Origin: Valencia hispanica
Lineage: Eukaryota > Chordata > Actinopteri > Cyprinodontiformes > Valenciidae
Direction of reading: 5' to 3'
NCBI GenBank assembly: GCA_963556495.2
Contig: OY747715.1
Coordinates: forward strand, 19,362,239 to 19,426,238
DNA: 64,000 nt
A program made the position numbers and the translations under genes. The notes under the pieces are model-generated. The model was not told the origin of the DNA. It saw nothing but the letters and a program-made list of their open reading frames with translations, and did not search any database. Positions 1 to 11,890 of the stretch are shown in pieces; within the stretch, counting starts at the first letter, position 1; each line of letters opens with the position of its first letter.

Positions 1-997
1 AGCACCCAGTGAGCCACAGCCGACCACCGCTCCCAGGGCAGAGGGCTCCCACAGAGGAAACACTGGAACGGGGATTAAGATAAATTAAAGAATAAAAATA
101 AACAGTAAATTAATGTGCTAAGATTAAATAGTAAAACACTGATAAAAATATAATCATATAAAATATGCAGAGCAAATAAACAAACAGTAATAAATGATAA
201 TCAGTTAAAAGCTAGGCTATAAAGGTGAGTCTTGAGCCTGCTCTTAAAAACATGAACGTTCTCCACCGCCCTGAGGTCCTCCGGCAGCCTGTTCCAGAGG
301 TGAGGGCCATAAACCTGGAAAGATGCCTCGCCATGTGTGTGTGTCCTGACTTTTGGGGTGACAAGGAGACGGCTGCCAGAGGAGCGTAGAGACCGTGAAG
401 GTTTATATGGTAAAAGCGGTTTAGAGAGATAAGAAGGCCCAAGACCATTAAGACACCTAAAAACCATTAAAAGAATCTTAAAATCGATCCTAAAACGCAA
501 GGGGAGCCAATGCAATGATTTTAAGACCGGTGTAATGTGCTCCCGCCTTCTGGTCTTCGTCAGGACATATGTTGCTGAATTTTGTAGTAGTTGTAAAGCT
601 GATATACTCTTTTTGGGAAGACCAGAAAGCAGGGCATTACAGTAATCAATTCTACTGGAGATAAATGCATGCATCAGTGTCTCCGTGTTGGCCTGTGAGA
701 GAGCATGGGGCGGACTCTGGCGATGTTCTTTAGTTGATAAAAACCTTTTTTAGTAATATTTTTTATGTGAGGAATAAAAGTCAGCTCAGAGTCAAAAATC
801 ACACCCAGGTTCTTTACTTGTAAAGAGGGATTAAAAGACAGTGATTGTAGTTTTGGTAAAAGTTTTTCTCTCTGAGCCTCAGGACCGATGACTAAAACTT
901 CAGTTTTGTCCTGGTTGAGCTGGAGAAAGTTTTCTGCCATCCAGGATTTGATGTCTAAAATGCAGTTAAAAAGCACATCCATTGGCCGTGTGTCATC
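1..997 (-). mobile_element. L2-type LINE, 5'-truncated, runs off left edge
   Basis: This is the 3' half of a non-LTR retrotransposon read on the minus strand. The reverse transcriptase C-terminal region is at 201-997 and the 3' untranslated region lies at 1-200, continuing past the window edge. The 3' region at 1-60 is the reverse complement of sequence near 63080-63130, the 3' UTR of the second L2 copy, so both belong to one family. The 5' end is lost at about 997, as expected for incomplete reverse transcription at the insertion site. The L2 assignment rests on recognition of the conserved C-terminal block and not on a search. Confidence 0.8.
201..997 (-). pseudogene. L2 reverse transcriptase, C-terminal fragment
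   Basis: Two minus-strand frames join into one degraded protein. The upstream part (997-700) carries the block with WMAENFLQLNQDKTEVLVIG and NLGVIFDSELTF, which lies just after the YADD box in L2 proteins. The downstream part (674-201) carries SRIDYCNALLSGLP, REHITPVLKSLHWLP and RIDFKILLMVF, the usual L2 C-terminus, and ends in a stop at 201. A frame change of about two extra bases sits near 695-705, judged against the second copy at 62500. The catalytic YADD region itself is absent. In family members this domain carries out target-primed reverse transcription. The copy cannot be functional. Confidence 0.8.
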
Positions 998-1010
998 GGC
1001 CAATGGATGT
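975..1010. repeat. 13-bp inverted repeat at the L2 truncation point
   Basis: Arms at 975-987 and 998-1010 are perfect reverse complements, with a 10-bp loop between them. The left arm belongs to the LINE; the right arm lies just outside it, exactly at the 5' truncation. Short inverted duplications of this kind can arise during 5'-end processing of a LINE insertion. Confidence 0.75.
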
Positions 1011-2099
1011 CGGCAACAAAAAGCTGCTTGCCGACTTTTCCTTCGCTTCTCTGACGTCATCGTTTTGAACCCACCAATAGCGCTCAAGGTGGATAAGCTA
1101 CTGCAGCTCTGCTGAAGCGAAGTCCCAGAAAACGGCACAGGTTTTGTGATTTTGGCAAAAAACGGCATAATCATAATTTAAAGACCACTGAGAATGTTTA
1201 AAAAACAGCTCAAAATATGATCGGAGTGGGACTTTAAAGCTTGAACTCTGTGTGTGTGTAATAGCTAAACTGTACTCTGAACAGATGAAGCACTATTAAT
1301 CGGAAAACTCAAAGAAATATAGTCAGCACAGAAACATATCAGAATCAATCAGATGAATCATAAATGTTGAGATACTATTTTTTCTCTGTTAATGCTTTTG
1401 CAAAGGTAATGAACGACCCAAAACAGCCCAAACTCAAACCATGAGTTTAATAAGAGTAATAGAAAACACAAGATGTGGTTGTTACATTAAAATAATATAT
1501 GCATTACAATAATCTTTCACATTAATAATGCAACAATGTAACTTTTTTGATTGTGCCAAGCTTGTTAGGGCTTGGATTATCATTGAAAAATAATGCAAAA
1601 TCTAATCCAGATAGCCTCGGTCAACATAATCTGGTCAGTTTAATACAAAGGTGATGCAACAACAGTGAATATGGGACAAGATGGAAGCAGATATGGAGGA
1701 TATTTGCATTTGTTGATGCTAACTGTTTAATTAATAGATTGTAGAGAGCTGCCAACTGCTCATTCATCTTTCTCTGAAGTGAGCACTTCGAACTTGCCTT
1801 TGATGTTAGATTTAGCTCTTGAAGTAATCTGCATTGCAAATAAATGCAACTTTATGTATAAAAAAGACGAAAGAAAGCATGTTACACTGTAGTGACTCAA
1901 AGATGGAACAGAATATTGCAGAGCTTGATGTTAAGTGGTTGTGCATATTTAATGTCTCTGTAAAATGCTTTACAAAAAAGACAACAAAACATATCAAAAA
2001 ACAAGGTTTTAAAAAAATTTAAAAGCAAAACACCAAAGAAAGAAACACTGACATGTATCTCTTTAAATTTGACTTACTAAAATATTATCTGAAAAATGT
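1011..2099. other. Anonymous AT-rich DNA
   Basis: I see no coding potential or recognisable element here. The start (1020-1180) is less AT-rich and includes a CRE-like TGACGTCA near 1052. It may be the end of an unrecognised element. The small ORFs between 1620 and 2020 overlap on opposite strands and look random. Confidence 0.4.
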
Positions 2100-2520
2100 T
2101 TTCTAGTACACAAGTATTTATACCCCTGGAAAACTTAGATGTAAACCCTTTTTTCAGCAAGGAAGTTTATTTCTGGTAGGTGACAGGCATCTTTCAAAAG
2201 ATAATTCAGTAATGTAAAAGGAGTATCAATTTTCAAAATGAATAACTTATCTGTATTTATCTACATTATATTTACAACAAATGGCATGTCAAAAGGATTT
2301 GTACTTTAAAGGCATTACAGCAATCAGTCTCATAATTGCTAACCAGCTTTTTTCATGTTTATGGCTGGTATTTTAAAAATGTTGCTTTGGTCAATACTGT
2401 TTGTGGTTGGAAGACTTCCAAGTCATCACCCTGATTTTTTGTTTTCTTCACAGATTCTCTATCAGATTCAAGTCTAGAGTCTAGTGGGCTCACTTCAAAA
2501 TGTTAATATTAGTTCCAGGC
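2100..2520 (-). mobile_element. Decayed Tc1-like DNA transposon relic
   Basis: The plus strand reads like the reverse complement of fish Tc1-type elements. It has a terminal-region phrase resembling AGTATTTATACCCCT near 2113, and the stretch near 2445-2480 resembles the non-coding strand of the transposase gene. No inverted repeat pair or TA boundary could be fixed, and every reading frame is broken. The assignment is recognition by eye only. Confidence 0.35.
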
Positions 2521-2859
2521 AAAAAAACAAACAAAACCAAAACAAAAAATGTAAAAAAAATACTTTAAATGTGATGGGTATTAATCATTTTGGGCTTATA
2601 GTGGTAGACTGTTTCAAAATGGCTAATGAAGAAAAAAAAAAGAGCTTGCCAACAGATCTTTTGGAAATCTTGGGAATGCTGAACTGCCCTGGAAACTCAA
2701 AGCACATGCTAGTGTATAGGGGACCACCAGCTTTGAAAAATAGAGTGGATCAAAGCGATTCAATATTTTAGAATGAAAACCTTAAACAGGGGGTGGTCGA
2801 CTCCTGTCCTTGAGAGCCTACTTGTCAGAACTCAACGTGCTGCATTTTTTTCTTATCTG

Positions 2860-3130
2860 AAGTAGACCTTGCAAAAATATGTTTCAGTAAACTCAATAAA
2901 AAAGTATTGCAGTACTCTAATCCTGAAGAGATAAAGACATGGAAATCAGCATGTGACAAGACTGACCTGATATTTGTGATGTTCATCAGATGGAAAAAGG
3001 CCGATCTAGTTGCCTACTTCATGTGACATTGAAAAAATGTGGATTCTCAAAAATCGCTCCAAGATTTTTACATTGATTATTGCAGTGAATTGCTGACATC
3101 CAGGGACAGAATTTATTGATAATGATGAAC
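2860..3130 (-). mobile_element. Possible LINE 3'-region relic
   Basis: The text around 2905-2960 (a block near TTGCAGTACTCTAATCCTGA) and 2990-3075 resembles the minus strand of the L2-like fragment at 14.1-16.1 kb, which has a comparable block near 16040. It is strongly decayed, with no readable protein. Confidence 0.25.
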
Positions 3131-6100
3131 AGCTGAACTAATAACCAGCAATTATGTTTTGGCTACATTAGGTAGGAAACTTTTAGATAATCTTAAACAG
3201 ACAACAGACACACATGCCTCTCTTCTATTTGTGTCAGACCCATTTTCATGAACTAAAGGCATTTTACCTATATAACAAAATTTTCTGCACAGTGAAAGGA
3301 ATCCTCTAAAGAGCAGAGAATCTTACCTAGAAAAAGATACCAAGGGAAAGTGCCAAATGGTAATGGACTGAATTCTGACTCCTGTGGGATCCCCTGGCAA
3401 GAGATTGCGAGAGTGTGTTGTTATACAAGATACACTGAATAGTCAGGTTTCTCAAGTCAGATGCTTCAATGTCCAAATTCTTACGTGTGAGAAAGATTTC
3501 AAAGGTCTAGCCAGTAACATACACTGTTCTTGTGTGGAAAAGCATTGCTTAGAATCAGATAGAATAAAACAGTAGCTAACGCCTAGTCCACAGCCAAAAA
3601 TAAATAATTTACCACCTTTGTGAGTGCTGTTTCTGAAGAACGATTTAACCGGAAGAAAAGACTGTATAATATGACTGCAGAGTTCTAAACTTCTGGCCTT
3701 GTTGCTTGAGACTTAATGGTGAAAAATGTTTTGTGACATGCCAACTTAGACTCTGCTGCAATTTTCTTTAAAGTACAAGACATTGGCATATAAATTATTT
3801 ACTTATTAAAATTATAAACTTATCATTTTAGAATTTGCATTACATCTGAACTTGTGTATATATATATATATATATATATACCCTCTCTTCCGTCGCCATC
3901 AACTATATCTCTCTCAGACAGAATTCATGCCAGCACTTGAATGTCAAGTTACAATATCTCCCAGAGCTTCAAAACTCTGAATTTTTCAGTGTTGCTTCCC
4001 AGTACTTCAGGGAGACTAGTCACAGAATTGAGTTTGTCGGATAAACTCAAGTTACAGTAATTGAAGTTTGGATGCATCTGTCTGTATCAGAGATTATTTT
4101 AATGTCTTTGGGTTTCTGTGGTTGCTTTTAAACAGGCCATTTCAAACTGACATGTGCAACGTATCTCCCTTTCAAAACTCAGATTGCATCATTACACTCC
4201 CCAAAGTCATTTGGTTGAATGAAAGCATTTAAAAACCGAATCAGATGACTTACTTCCATCTGATTCTACACACATCAGAGGGTGACCTTCTAAAGAGAGA
4301 GTCTTGTGTAATATTCAAGATGAAATGCGACCCATTAGCTGGACTTCGCAGCTACTGCTGTTTAGGTTTTATGGGTCGTTATGACATCAGAAATTTTATT
4401 CTGACACCTTTACAGAGCATAACTGTAAGAAATTATTGTATGTTTTGCTAAAAAACACACACACACCAAAAAACTAACATTTTATAGGTTCATTCTGCAA
4501 ATAATGTATCATGCTGGTCTATAGCCCAAGTGGGTTCCCTGACCTGTGCTTCACATCTCAGCCGTTATTGGAGTAGGACAGTAATGCATTACAGGAAATC
4601 ACAGATATGTCGACAGAGAGCACTTGAGCATTTCAATGTCAAACCAAATCCTCCCGCTGATGACCTGAGAAAAAGCATAAATTGCGGAGAGTCTTGGACA
4701 AGAACTGGGGCTTTTGCAGGAATCTGATGTGTAGTTTTACTTACTTCATAAAAGTACTAGAGCAAAGTAGAGTGTGTTGAAGAGTCCTGAGGTTGTCTAT
4801 TTTGCTTAGTCACAATGGCCTCCTGTCAACACATGGACACATGCACTCCCTCCTCTTTATCTCTCGATTGATTGGTCTAATCAGTGGGATGCAGTAAAGC
4901 TCTGTGAGAGTGCCACGCTATTTTCCACTTTACTAACCCATGAAGAGAAGGAATACTCCCAATTTCAGCTCAACCAGGTCAGACGGAAAATAAGTCACAG
5001 GTAAAAAAAAAAAAAAAAAGATAAAAGGCAGCATCTTTATGAAACTCCCCCCTCAGAAATCCTTCGTTTTATAAAAAAAAAAAAAAAAAAAAACAGAGAC
5101 AGATATTTGAGTTTTTGTGGGGGGTGGACAAAATTGACAATTCACTCAGTTTGAATTCAATGTAAAAAAAATTCTGAAAGAGCGAAAACCTTTTTATTTT
5201 CTTGCATAAGAGGAATTATGCTCCAAAGCAAACAGGTTCATCGACTGACAGAGAGAAAAGCTGGCAGGTAAGAAGTCAGAGTCAACAAGCTGCTTTACAG
5301 CTGGCACAGACGAATGCTCCCTCTACAACAGAAACCTCCAAGATCAGTTCACATTTAGGCTTATCCCTGATGATGTTGAAACGTAAGAAAATACTCAAGA
5401 TGTGACAAAATAAAAAAATGTCACATGGATTTTTGTGATCTTACTGATGTGTCGGTAAAGGAATAAAAAAATTAGAAATTATGCTTACATTATTTTTTAA
5501 GGTTCCGATTCATCAAATAATGGCATTGCTGTTTGCATAAAGAGAATCACCTAAACATAATGTGAAAATTATGTCTTACAGTTCCTTGCAGTGGTTTACA
5601 ATAATTGTGGGCATTTAAGTAAAATGGGCGGACAATCCTACCAACTGTTCATATAAAAAACATCTCACCCTAACTTTTTGTAGCTGTCACACGTACTTAA
5701 TTATTCAGTTCACACTGCATGCATACAGTTGGCAGTAAAAGAATCCTACAACATTATGGTCCCAACAGCTTGCTTTAAAAATGTGTTCTTAGGTTTGTAA
5801 ACATCTTTATGTAAAAAAAAAAATTCTTCCGCAATCTTTGTCTGATATGTTTATCGAACATTTGTCCAAAATGCATTTGGCTTATCTATGTGGATAACTG
5901 CAGATTGCAGGGTCTTCTTAGTGAAATGACCTTGACCTTATCAACAATGTGAGGACTACCCTTGAAACCAGACACTTTAAATTTACTCTACCAATTCTAC
6001 CAAGATGACAAGTGAAATAGCCAGCCAGAATTATTAAAGAATAATATAATAGACTGTCCTCTCCTGAACCTCCCTAAATCTTCAGTGGCTAAATTTTCTT

Positions 6101-7540
6101 GACAAAGAAAAGGGATAAGTGAAATACAGTGCAGGGGGACATAAGAATCTGCAGAAAATGAAAGCATAGCTGTCATCAGATAGTCTGTTGTTGGAGACAC
6201 TGAAGGAGAACCAGGCAACCATGTTTTATTCATGTTCATCTGACTGTTGCTGAATGCCTGTTTTTACCTAGGGCTCTCCACACAAAGTGGTTGTGGTTTT
6301 TGTGCATTCGTGTTGACAGAAAGGACAGGGAGTGGAACAACAGTGTGACAGGAAACAGACAGAGCAGGAGGGAGTGATGGAGATGCGGTCAGTAAAAAAC
6401 CCAATAAGATGACAGAAAAGGCCATAAGGACAGAAGAAGATAAGAGATAAACAATTGAGAGAAAGAGAAATGAAAAAAAAAGCTCAGACAAAAAGTGAGT
6501 CACGTAGCGAGAGTAAAAAACTGGAACGAAAGAGTGAAGAATGATGGTGAAATAGAAATCAGTGTTTGTGTATATGTCTGTCTGTGAGGCAAGATTAGGG
6601 AGTTGATATCAGACTGTCCATCAGTGTCACAGAGCTTGTGTCCTCTGTAAGTCATTTCATTCATCAGCCTGGAAGCTCAGATTGTCTCTGGATGGCCTGT
6701 TTACTTATTCTACATTATATCAGCAACCCCCCTGTCAGTTAAATCAGTTTTTAAATAGAGTCAAATCTTCATTGAATATTGATGTAAAAACACTGGTACA
6801 GTATTATACAGCCTGTAACAAATGGTAGAACATGAGAAATAAATGTATGTACACTGGATAAAAGAAAATTATGTAACAATCACTTTTGGAAAATTATGCA
6901 AAGTTGAATTATTTACTGTTATTTTATCAATAAATTACTTCCTACTCTTTTTAAGTTTAGTTTCTGTAAATTATCATTATTGAAGAAGCTAAATCTAATC
7001 ACTACTTTGTTAAAACAATTGGATTCCTAACCTATTACATGATCTTTGAACTTTATTCACAAATGTTATCATATTTGTATGCTGCCGAGGAAAACGCCTA
7101 ACTGAACTATGTTTGAGCAGCATATTCTTTTCTCTATCACTGTTGAACATTTAATCGGGACCAAAAAGAACCACTTAAAAAAACAAAAAACATCTGTGTT
7201 CAAACGAGGGTTGTCATCAATCAAGCAACCCTCAGCTCTCATAGTGTCAGTGTGGACAATGTGAGGAGGCAGATTGACAGGAAACAGTGCTTTATGTTTA
7301 AAAGTGACACTAATCTACTGCTGTTGGATAACTGACTAACCAAAACTATAAATCCATACTAAATCTACATAAAATCATGAAAATTATACTGTGTTAACTC
7401 TGACAATGTGCAGGAAACAAAATAAATATGCTAAATTTTAAAAATTCAGTAAACATGCATTTAGATAAACAAATATCACAAATACACTTTTTGAAGCTTT
7501 TTGAAAAATGTAACTGCTGCGTAAAGTGCTCTCACCAGCT
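3131..7540. other. Anonymous, mostly unique-looking DNA
   Basis: There is no convincing exon or element. Simple sequence includes a (TA) run at 3857-3880 and poly-A runs at about 5008-5023 and 5073-5092. Parts at 6600-6720 and 7196-7320 have balanced composition and no repeat signature, so they could be conserved non-coding DNA, but nothing in the sequence alone proves that. ORFs in this interval are short and overlap on both strands. Confidence 0.4.
3857..3880. repeat. (TA)n microsatellite
   Basis: About twelve uninterrupted TA dinucleotides. Confidence 0.9.
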
Positions 7541-7848
7541 CAATTCTTAGACATTTGCAGTCCCTTTCAGAATAAGCTGTTTAAATGGTCTCTGTCACTT
7601 TTATGCAAATTAGAGGTTGCAGACCACACCCACTCATCTTGTTACTAGGCTATGGGTTTGCCAGGCATGGTGGGTACGGTTCGACAGGCTTATTGTGACG
7701 TCACAGTATGCCACTTTTTTAGGAACTGGTTCTAAATAAAAAATTTACTCGTTAAAAAATTATTTAGACTTCTGGAGTTGTTTTGTGAGAAAATCTAACC
7801 TCACAAAACAACTTCCGGTCTTAACTTCCGGTCTTAACTTCACTATAG

Positions 7849-8063
7849 AAAACAATGCTTTCAATTTCAATGCTGGATCCGACACTGAAGAAACATTAAA
7901 TGTTTACAATTACACATATGAAGGACCACAACCATACATCTATGAGCCTGCTGCGCGCCCCAGAGAGCAGAGAGAGACCAGGGGAAGAATTAATGGCCAA
8001 AGAAGAGAGAGAGAGCTGTGGTGTCAGGACAATCAGTGGCGAGTCCAAGAGGTGTCGTGGTGA
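7849..8063 (+). pseudogene. ORF fragment with P2X7-like tail motif, probably transposon-derived
   Basis: An open frame reads GSDTEETLNVYNYTYEG followed by PQPYIYEPAARP, then an arginine/glutamate-rich stretch to a stop at 8063. The acidic lead and the PQPYIYEP motif resemble the start of the P2X7-type cytoplasmic domain found in many fish transposon and transposon-derived proteins. The expected cysteine-rich WC-CG-C part cannot be read. There is no in-frame ATG directly before the acidic stretch. A TGACGTCA site at 7696 and two tandem copies of CTTCCGGTCTTAA at about 7812-7836 lie upstream. It could be a first exon of a decayed DNA transposon, or chance; I am not certain of the domain match. 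Confidence 0.3.
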
Positions 8064-9079
8064 GACCGATGTTAGCGTAAACTCGTGTGCTAAGTTAACG
8101 TCACAATTTCGTACAGATTACTATCATGTACCAGAAAAAAACAAAACACTAGCATTTGCCAGCTAATATAGTATTGATCCTTGCCAATAATAAACAATAA
8201 TGAGCTTTTTCTAAGTTGTCTCAACTTGTTAATATTCGTTCAGGTAACGTGGTATAGCACTTTAGAGAGAGAGAGAGGCAACGTACACTTTTCCTGATAC
8301 CCCCTTTGTACTGCTTATTTGACAACCCACACACCACGTCGCATCTAATTTTTGATATTGTTCTTTCAACAAAGTTGGTAATTAGCAGGGTAGACAAGAT
8401 GACTTACAATGCCAAGATCCTGTCTGCGTAGAGCTGAGCCTCTGATGAATCTGGGACCGCGTCTCTCGTCCACTGCAGCCCCAGAAAAAGCCCCTGACAG
8501 CGGTGCCAATAAAGTTGTGTCAACTGAAGGAACTGCGCCTTGTGTAAGTTGCACTGATCTTTGCTTCTGCATCCCATGTTGAACTCCATCACATCGCTGG
8601 GATGGTAATCCTCAGGTCTGAAGTAAGCACCACAAAGTTTTCGTAGCCGGAGCAGAAGTGAAATCTTGTCTTTGAAGCTGCACAGAATGCACCCAGGAAC
8701 GGAAGATGGCTCCGTTTTTTTTTTGGGGGGGGGGATTTGTGGACTTGATGTCCTGACAGAATGCTGCGTTATGTACTGTAAAAAGATATATTCAATAAAT
8801 GTTTTAAATTATAATTTTGGATAACATTTTATATGCATTTTAGAAAATATTTAACCTGCCTTATGCTCTTTAAGGCCAGTGATCTTGCCTTCGACTTTAG
8901 TGTAGAGAATAGTTAGAGCTTTTAAGGAAAATTGTGGGGTTTTTAGCCACCTGCTCCAAATAATTTGCTATAATTGGCTTATTGATAGACAACACAAATA
9001 AATCAGAAACAAAGTCATTGATGTTCTTGCTAGTTCTATTTTTATCTTTGTCATTATTAGATTTCATATGCACTCCAGA
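8064..9079. other. Intergenic DNA, possible transposon body
   Basis: The part at 8390-8700 has higher GC. Its minus strand is open for about 60 codons (a piece reads FRPEDYHPSDVMEF if continued upstream), but I recognise no family. A GA-rich run lies at 8263-8276 and a T-run followed by a G-run at about 8718-8735. There is no boundary evidence linking this to the fragment at 7849-8063. Confidence 0.35.
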
Positions 9080-9470
9080 GCACTTTATTAAGTCCACATT
9101 GATGGCACTGGGTAAGAACCCCCTTTGCTGTTGGAAGTGTCTAAATTCTTGGTGGGTTAGTTTTGACAAGGTTTCAGAAACGCTCTTTATGGATCATGTC
9201 AACACTGGCATTATGCAGTTTCAGCAGATTTGTTGGCTTCATTTCCAAAATGCAAATCTCTTGTTCCACCACAGCCTAAACTTGCACTACTGGATTTAGA
9301 TCTGGTGACTGTGTTGGCTGTTGGAGTACAGTGAATTTATTGCCATGTTTAATAATCCATTTTGAGATTAATTTAGCTTTGTGACATGGTACATTATTAT
9401 ACAGGAAGTACCCATCAGAAGGGCCGTCTGGTGTGGTCATCTACGGCAGCTTTTGATTGTTTGATCCATC
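9080..9470 (-). mobile_element. Tc1-like transposase relic, cut by an LTR
   Basis: The plus strand from about 9120 to 9440 follows, in order, the reverse complement of a fish Tc1-type transposase gene: the block around the second catalytic residue (ending near GATTTAGATCTGGTGACTGT at 9294) and the later block containing GTGACATGGTACATTATTAT at 9382. The reading frame is destroyed. The relic stops abruptly at 9470, where the solo LTR begins, and I could not find its continuation after 10841. Confidence 0.5.
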
Positions 9471-10841
9471 TGTGGTGACACAGAGTGAGCGAATTTTGTC
9501 TGGTTTTCATGACCATCAATAATTATGATCAATAATTTAATATTAATATAATTATTGATGAAGTTCAAGTTGAATCTCTTAAAATTTGGGGCACCAGCTT
9601 CAAAAGAATTATACCAGACACCCAGTCTCTTCTGAAAAGTTTAAGTTCAAACGCCATGAACCATAATTGTTTTCATACACCAAATAATCAAAGAAAACAT
9701 CATTTTAAGCTAAGAGAAATTTATTAAGAAAATAGATCAACCTTACAGCCAAAACATTTAGTCAATAATTCCCATCTATTCTAAATCACTACTACTGACT
9801 TTGGAAAATGGATAATATGATAATGGAACAGACAATAATAAGCTTCACAGAATAATTTCAAAACAGCACTTCTCATAAAAGAAAGGTGGGGGGATGGTGT
9901 TTCTGCGTGCACGGGAGACTCAGGTCGTTATCATCTGGACGTGATTGCTGGAGAGCTAAGGTGCCAACAACGGACTGCAAGGGGCAGAGGGCAATAAAAC
10001 TAGCCTAGGGTAACAATGAAGGTGGTGTGGAGAACAAAGGACCGTGAAATTAGCCTTCGCTAACAATGGGAGCCATGCGGTCCAGCTGCAAGTGTGGAGG
10101 GCCGGGTCGAACGATCGAATGTGGGAGAGTGTGGGGAGAAAAAAAGGGTAGAGAGAGAAATAAATAAACTGTGAATCCCGTTTGGGATAAAAACCAGCTT
10201 CATACACACAGGTTCAGTGTTTAAGAACACTTCAACCAACAATGAATGAGGTCTAACTTGTTCTAACCTAGATTTTTCTCTATTTATCTGCCCAGACACA
10301 AGATTAGAATAATGAACCGGTTCAGTCCTACTTTGCATTGAGGGAGGTCCAGTAGAAAGACCCCAGCAAAGTAAGTCTGTAGTTGAGCAAAAGAGAGAAA
10401 CAGAACCTCTTGTTCTTCTGGACTACGATTCCAGTTGCAGGCCGGACAGCTGTCCGTCCTGCAACTGGAATCGTAGTCAATGTCAAGTCAATGTCGTAGG
10501 CGGCCGGGCCATCTTCAAGAATAGTCTTGGAACAATTCTAATGTCACCCAGATTGGATACACAGACAACGCTGGGTGGACAGTGGCACTTTGAAGATTCA
10601 AAAAGGGATTCTTGCCCGGCCAGCACGTCAGAAATAAGGGAATTCACTGGTGGGGAGTGTGTCTCCTTCCATTGCAGAGCAAAGCCGGAGTACAAATCAT
10701 GTCGCTCATTGCTTCCCCTTTTTATAAAATTTGTGGTGTCAGCGTTGGCCACGGACCAATGGGAATGTGTTGGGGTCACAACTAGGAATGCTGGGAAATA
10801 TAGTCTGTTCAGGTTATTTGTGGAAAATGGATCCTAGCACA
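9471..10841 (-). mobile_element. Solo LTR (1.37 kb), copy A
   Basis: This is a minus-strand copy of the LTR family seen at 27635-29056. The termini are TG at 9471 and CA at 10841 (plus-strand reading). Shared blocks with copy B, in order from the LTR 5' end, are TTTTCCACAAAT, CCAGCATTCCTAG, a CCAAT box written as CATTGGTCC, the GGACTGAACC block, TGTGTCTGGGCAGAT, and a terminal AATAAA (plus-strand TTTATT at 9720-9725). A TATA-like TATAAAA lies on the minus strand near 10722-10728. No second LTR or internal region is present, so it is a recombined solo LTR. I see no intact target duplication, which fits an older insertion. The parent retroelement type is unknown. Confidence 0.7.
10421..10478. 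repeat. 58-nt near-perfect palindrome inside LTR copy A
   Basis: The whole 58-nt stretch equals its own reverse complement except for one mismatched position pair (10442 against 10457). The arms are 10421-10441 and 10458-10478, and the centre CGGACAGCTGTCCG is itself palindromic. It could extrude as a cruciform, or fold as a strong hairpin in LTR transcripts. The matching part of LTR copy B has only scattered remnants. Confidence 0.95.
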
Positions 10842-11382
10842 CCGAAGGTGACATATCGAGAGTAGATGTGAGAGTCCTTCAGGGAACTTCAAGGGAAAGT
10901 AAAATATACTATTGTCACGACCAATCAAGTCCCCCACAACTGATGACAGACAGATAGCCCTGTCTAACCTTTTTCATCCATTGTCTTAGCACCTCCAAGA
11001 TAAAACAAAATGAAATAAATTGTAAAACTTCCAATTAGAATGTCAAAAAGTTATTGTTCTTCTGATACCTGAGAATGAAACTGATACTATTTTAAGGACT
11101 GTAATAAGCTGATTTTTTTTTAAAGGGCTCCCATTCCAAGCTCACACTGTGTACTTTTTCAGCATTTTCCTTGTTTGGTGTAATAGTTGTCTGATTTGCT
11201 TTTCTCTGTTTTCTTTATTAATAAGCAGATAATTATATTTTTAAAGGAAAAAATATATATTTTGTAAACTGATATGAAAATAAAGAAAATCTATTAGTTC
11301 CTTTTGGAGTGCAATTTTTAAAAACGCAATACAGTTGTGCAATTCTCACCACAAATAAACAATTAGCTTAGATCAGTTATTG
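10842..11382. other. Anonymous DNA
   Basis: AT-rich; nothing recognisable. It contains a T-run near 11113 and no ORF above background. Confidence 0.4.
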
Positions 11383-11890
11383 CCATCCATCCATCCATTA
11401 TCTATACCGTCTATCCTATGCAGGGTTGTGGAGGGGCTGGTGCGTATCTTTTTAGTAATTCTTTTTATTTTAGCTTTTAGCTGGCTATCAATTATTGTTT
11501 ATCTTTTTTGCATTTTTATTTGATCATATCTTATAATTATTTTAATGTGGGTCATTTTTAATCCGTGAAGCACTTTGAGAAGCTTTGTTTTGGTTTGAAA
11601 AGCGCTTTATAAATAAAGTTTGATTTGATACACCCTGGACAGGTCGCTAGTCCATCGCAGGGCAACAACCATGCAGACACACACACCTACACACACACAC
11701 ACCTAAGGGGGATTTAGAAAGGCCAATTAACCTAAGAGTTATGTTTTTGGACTGTGGGAAGAAGCTGGAGTACCCAGAGGGAACCTACACATACACAGGG
11801 AGAACATGCAAACTCCATGTAGAAAGACCCCAGGCTGGGATTTGAGCCCAGGACCTTCTTGCTGCAAGGCAGCAGTGCTACCAACAATTT
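11383..11890 (-). mobile_element. tRNA-derived SINE, split by an L2 tail
   Basis: Two pieces (11383-11435 and 11632-11890) read on the minus strand as one SINE. The head near 11890-11825 has a tRNA-like layout with a B-box-like segment (GGGCTCAAATCCC on the minus strand). It is followed by the body motif GAGTTTGCATGTTCTCCCTG and the block ending with the (CCAT)n-type tail at 11383-11400. The same body motif is in the SINEs at 25.4 and 40.6 kb. SINEs are transcribed by RNA polymerase III and mobilised by LINE proteins. Confidence 0.65.
11436..11629 (+). mobile_element. L2 3' tail inserted in a SINE
   Basis: This is a short plus-strand L2 3' UTR ending in GAAAAGCGCTTTATAAATAA and AGTTTGATTTGAT. 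The same terminus ends the L2 copy at 63440-63475. It separates two halves of the SINE, so it arrived later. Confidence 0.7.
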
